From positions 7,096 through 71,095 of the forward strand of contig CAAGED010000047.1 of assembly GCA_900768505.1 (NCBI GenBank): 64,000 nt of DNA, given 5' to 3'. The notes below the pieces were generated by a model. The model saw nothing but the letters and a program-made list of their open reading frames with translations, made no database searches and was not told the origin of the DNA. Source of the DNA: Lentisphaeria bacterium (GTDB lineage: Bacteria; Verrucomicrobiota; Lentisphaeria; Victivallales; Victivallaceae). Shown one piece after another: positions 62,271 through 64,000 of this stretch. Within the stretch, counting starts at the first letter, position 1. Each line of letters starts with the position of its first letter. A program made the translations under genes and the position numbers.

Positions 62271-63773
62271 ATGAGCGAACGATTTCAAAAATCTGAATTC
62301 ACACCCTCGGCCGTACCCAACAAGCCGGGAGTTTATATTTACCGTGACCGTTTCGGCAGGGTTATATATGTTGGCAAGGCAGCCAATTTGCGCCGCCGCA
62401 TGAGCAGTTACTTTCAGGAATCAAAAATCCGCACCGCCGACCCGAAACTGCGCTCGCTGATCAATTCAATCGGGTACTGGGAGTTTCACCCGGTGAAAAA
62501 CGAGGAAGAGTCACTGATTCTTGAGTCGCAGCTGATTAAATCATATGCGCCGCACTACAACATTTTAATGCGGGATGACAAGCGTTATTTGATGTTGAAA
62601 ATAAATCTTCACGAAGATTTTCCCACTTTTGTTCCCGCCCGGGTGAAAAAAAACGACAACTGTCAATATTTCGGACCATTTCCCAACGGCAGCGCACTGC
62701 GTTCCACTTTGGAATTTCTGCTCCGTTACTTCAAATTGCGGCAATGCCCAGATGCCAATCCATCGCCGGAAAGCCGTCAGCGCTGCCTGAAACGCATTAT
62801 TAACGATTGCTGCGCCCCCTGCACCGGGGAAATTTCCGTGGGCGAATACCATGAAAAAATTGATGCCATGCTAAAAATTCTCTCCGGCGATATTGCTCCA
62901 TTATTAACCGAACAACAAACATTGATGACACAATACGCTGAAAAGTGTGATTTTGAACACGCCGCCCGCACCAGGGATGTCATTGCCAATTTACAGGCGG
63001 TTTTCGGGAAAAAAGTGCGCTCATTCGAAGATGGAGTGATACCATCCTCCCCCACCGGCATGGCGGCGGCGGATGATTTGCAGCACCATCTGCAACTGCC
63101 ACACCCCTTGCATCGTATCGAATGCTTTGACATATCCAATATTTTGGGGAAATTGGCCGTCGGCAGCATGGTTTGCGCTCTGGACGGCAAACCGCGTCCG
63201 GATCAATATCGCCGTTTCCGTATCAAAACCATCTTCCAGAGCGATGATTTTGCCATGATGCAGGAGGTATTCACACGACATTACGGACGCAAATTGGCGG
63301 AAAATCGTCCAATGCCGGATTTAGTGGTGGTCGACGGCGGCAAAGGGCAACTCTCCAGCGCCATTGAAGCGTTGATTGAAGCGGGAATTCCACCGCTGCC
63401 GATCATCGGCCTGGCCAAACGGGAGGAAGAGATTTTCATCCCCAGAAGGGATGAATCCCTGAAATTAGATCGCCATTCACCGGGATTGCGGTTGCTGCAG
63501 GCACTGCGTGATGAGGCACATCGTTTTGCCATTACCTACCATCGGGCATTGCGTAACCGGCTGATTACCGAATCAATTCTGGACGAAATACCCGGCGTTG
63601 GAGAAAAGCGCAAGCAACAGTTGCTGCAAATTTTTGGTTCAATCCGCGGATTGCGCCGAAGCAGTGCGGGCGAAATCTCCCAGCGGGTTCCCGGTATCGG
63701 TTTTGAAACGGCGCAAAGGATTTGTGAAAAGCTTCAGGGAATAAATTCTGGAAAAACACCGAATAATTTATAA
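62271..63773 (+). CDS. uvrC: UvrABC system protein C, shortened
   Basis: 500 residues from the ATG at 62271 (62199 would add 24 residues of AT-rich non-family sequence). GIY-YIG nuclease (about 19-95), cluster cysteines C159, C172, C180 and C184, UVR domain (about 212-246), RNase H-like nuclease with D287, D355 and H417, and C-terminal HhH (about 433-490). Only about 36 residues join UVR to nuclease instead of the usual 130-140, so the N-terminal part of the nuclease region (PF22920-like) is missing. It cuts damaged DNA on both sides of UvrAB lesions. Catalytic residues intact. Confidence 0.93.
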   Translation: MSERFQKSEFTPSAVPNKPGVYIYRDRFGRVIYVGKAANLRRRMSSYFQESKIRTADPKLRSLINSIGYWEFHPVKNEEESLILESQLIKSYAPHYNILMRDDKRYLMLKINLHEDFPTFVPARVKKNDNCQYFGPFPNGSALRSTLEFLLRYFKLRQCPDANPSPESRQRCLKRIINDCCAPCTGEISVGEYHEKIDAMLKILSGDIAPLLTEQQTLMTQYAEKCDFEHAARTRDVIANLQAVFGKKVRSFEDGVIPSSPTGMAAADDLQHHLQLPHPLHRIECFDISNILGKLAVGSMVCALDGKPRPDQYRRFRIKTIFQSDDFAMMQEVFTRHYGRKLAENRPMPDLVVVDGGKGQLSSAIEALIEAGIPPLPIIGLAKREEEIFIPRRDESLKLDRHSPGLRLLQALRDEAHRFAITYHRALRNRLITESILDEIPGVGEKRKQQLLQIFGSIRGLRRSSAGEISQRVPGIGFETAQRICEKLQGINSGKTPNNL

Positions 63774-63909
63774 ATGCATTCACACTCCTTCTCCGGGGAA
63801 TGCCGGAGGGCTGACTCCCCCGTATTGTCGATTAAATTTGCATCTTTTTTGCAATTTCTACTTGAAAAACAGAAAATACAAAATATATTAATAACATGCA
63901 AAGGCGATT
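63774..63909. other. uvrC to tRNA-Asp spacer
   Basis: 136 bases with a CTCCGG (63791-63796) / CCGGAG (63803-63808) hairpin, loop of six. No T-run follows directly, so termination is uncertain. Confidence 0.35.
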
Positions 63910-63986
63910 GGGGGAGTAGCTCAATTGGTTAGAGTACCACCCTGTCACGGTGGATGTTGCGGGTTCGAGCCCCGTCTCTCTCGCCA
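63910..63986 (+). tRNA. tRNA-Asp (anticodon GUC)
   Basis: 77 nucleotides including encoded CCA (63984-63986). Acceptor GGGGGAG / CTCTCTC, D arm with AGCTCAATTGGTTAGAG, anticodon GTC in CTGTCAC, and T-loop GGTTCGAGCC. Lies 136 bases past uvrC. Confidence 0.95.
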
Positions 63987-64000
63987 CTTCTTTTTTTAAG

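Noticed and set aside
1..64000. CRISPR array, insertion sequence or prophage
   Set aside because: No regularly spaced repeats, transposase or phage structural genes were seen on either strand.

Overview
The window reads as a chromosomal segment of an anaerobic, Gram-negative (lipoprotein-bearing) saccharolytic bacterium, most likely a Lentisphaerota/Victivallales-type member of the PVC group. The signs are an [FeFe] hydrogenase, the anaerobic ribonucleotide reductase pair NrdDG, LacZ-type and GH35 beta-galactosidases, an FAD-dependent oxidoreductase of the kind found in polysaccharide loci, a tandem pair of short PulG-like prepilins (a hallmark expansion in Lentisphaerae), a GYF_2-RDD membrane protein and several small lineage-type hypotheticals. 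The taxonomic call is inference from gene content; no rRNA gene is present.

Layout. 1-2974 (-): a sensory-type [FeFe] hydrogenase module (2Fe-2S ferredoxin, HydS/HsfB-like hydrogenase with PAS domain, SpoIIE-type phosphatase running off the left edge). 3010-4726 (-): RDD protein and TrmB. 4923-8439 (+): arginine-phosphatase-type LMW-PTP, an RpiB-GlyA fusion and SerS. 8703-9590 (+): double-META lipoprotein, followed by a truncated foreign fragment (about 9596-10140) that looks like a remnant of a Firmicutes conjugative element. 10144-23472: mixed housekeeping (CapA, CDF transporter, Gdx/SugE exporter, Nudix, TRIC-like protein, MGMT, MBOAT plus SGNH acylation pair, cardiolipin synthase, NrdG and NrdD). 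23637-25136 (-): LCAT-like lipoprotein. 25521-36835 (+): a long co-directional run ilvE, panC, ribE, orphan, aldo/keto reductase, ispD, esterase, small orphan, AsmA-like giant, trxB, ending in a strong terminator. 36996-38963 (-): putative glycosidase. 39311-45062 (-): tRNA-Ser and a signalling/cofactor cluster (C_GCAxxG_C_C protein, ATP-grasp, dCache-HAMP-SpoIIE phosphatase, ThiE, Ser/Thr kinase, HD protein). 45127-50144 (-): two beta-galactosidases. 50430-55596 (+): MetF-MetV-like protein, DUF1015, HAD, dolichol-kinase-like protein, AAA ATPase. 55683-62006 (-): Cys/Met-rich lipoprotein, the GGGtGRT plus NifU-like pair, GDPD, FAD oxidoreductase and two prepilins. 62271-63986 (+): a shortened UvrC and tRNA-Asp.

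Most gene neighbours are biosynthetic or housekeeping. The points most worth a second look are the sensory hydrogenase module with its substituted active-site cysteine, the ywlE-(rpiB::glyA) fusion that preserves a Firmicutes gene order, the stranded conjugative-element fragment, the UvrC that lacks about 100 residues ahead of its nuclease core, the MetF-like protein with a MetV-type cysteine tail, and the GGGtGRT/NifU-like pair. No CRISPR array, insertion sequence, rRNA operon or intact mobile element was seen, and no obviously new multi-gene defence system was found.
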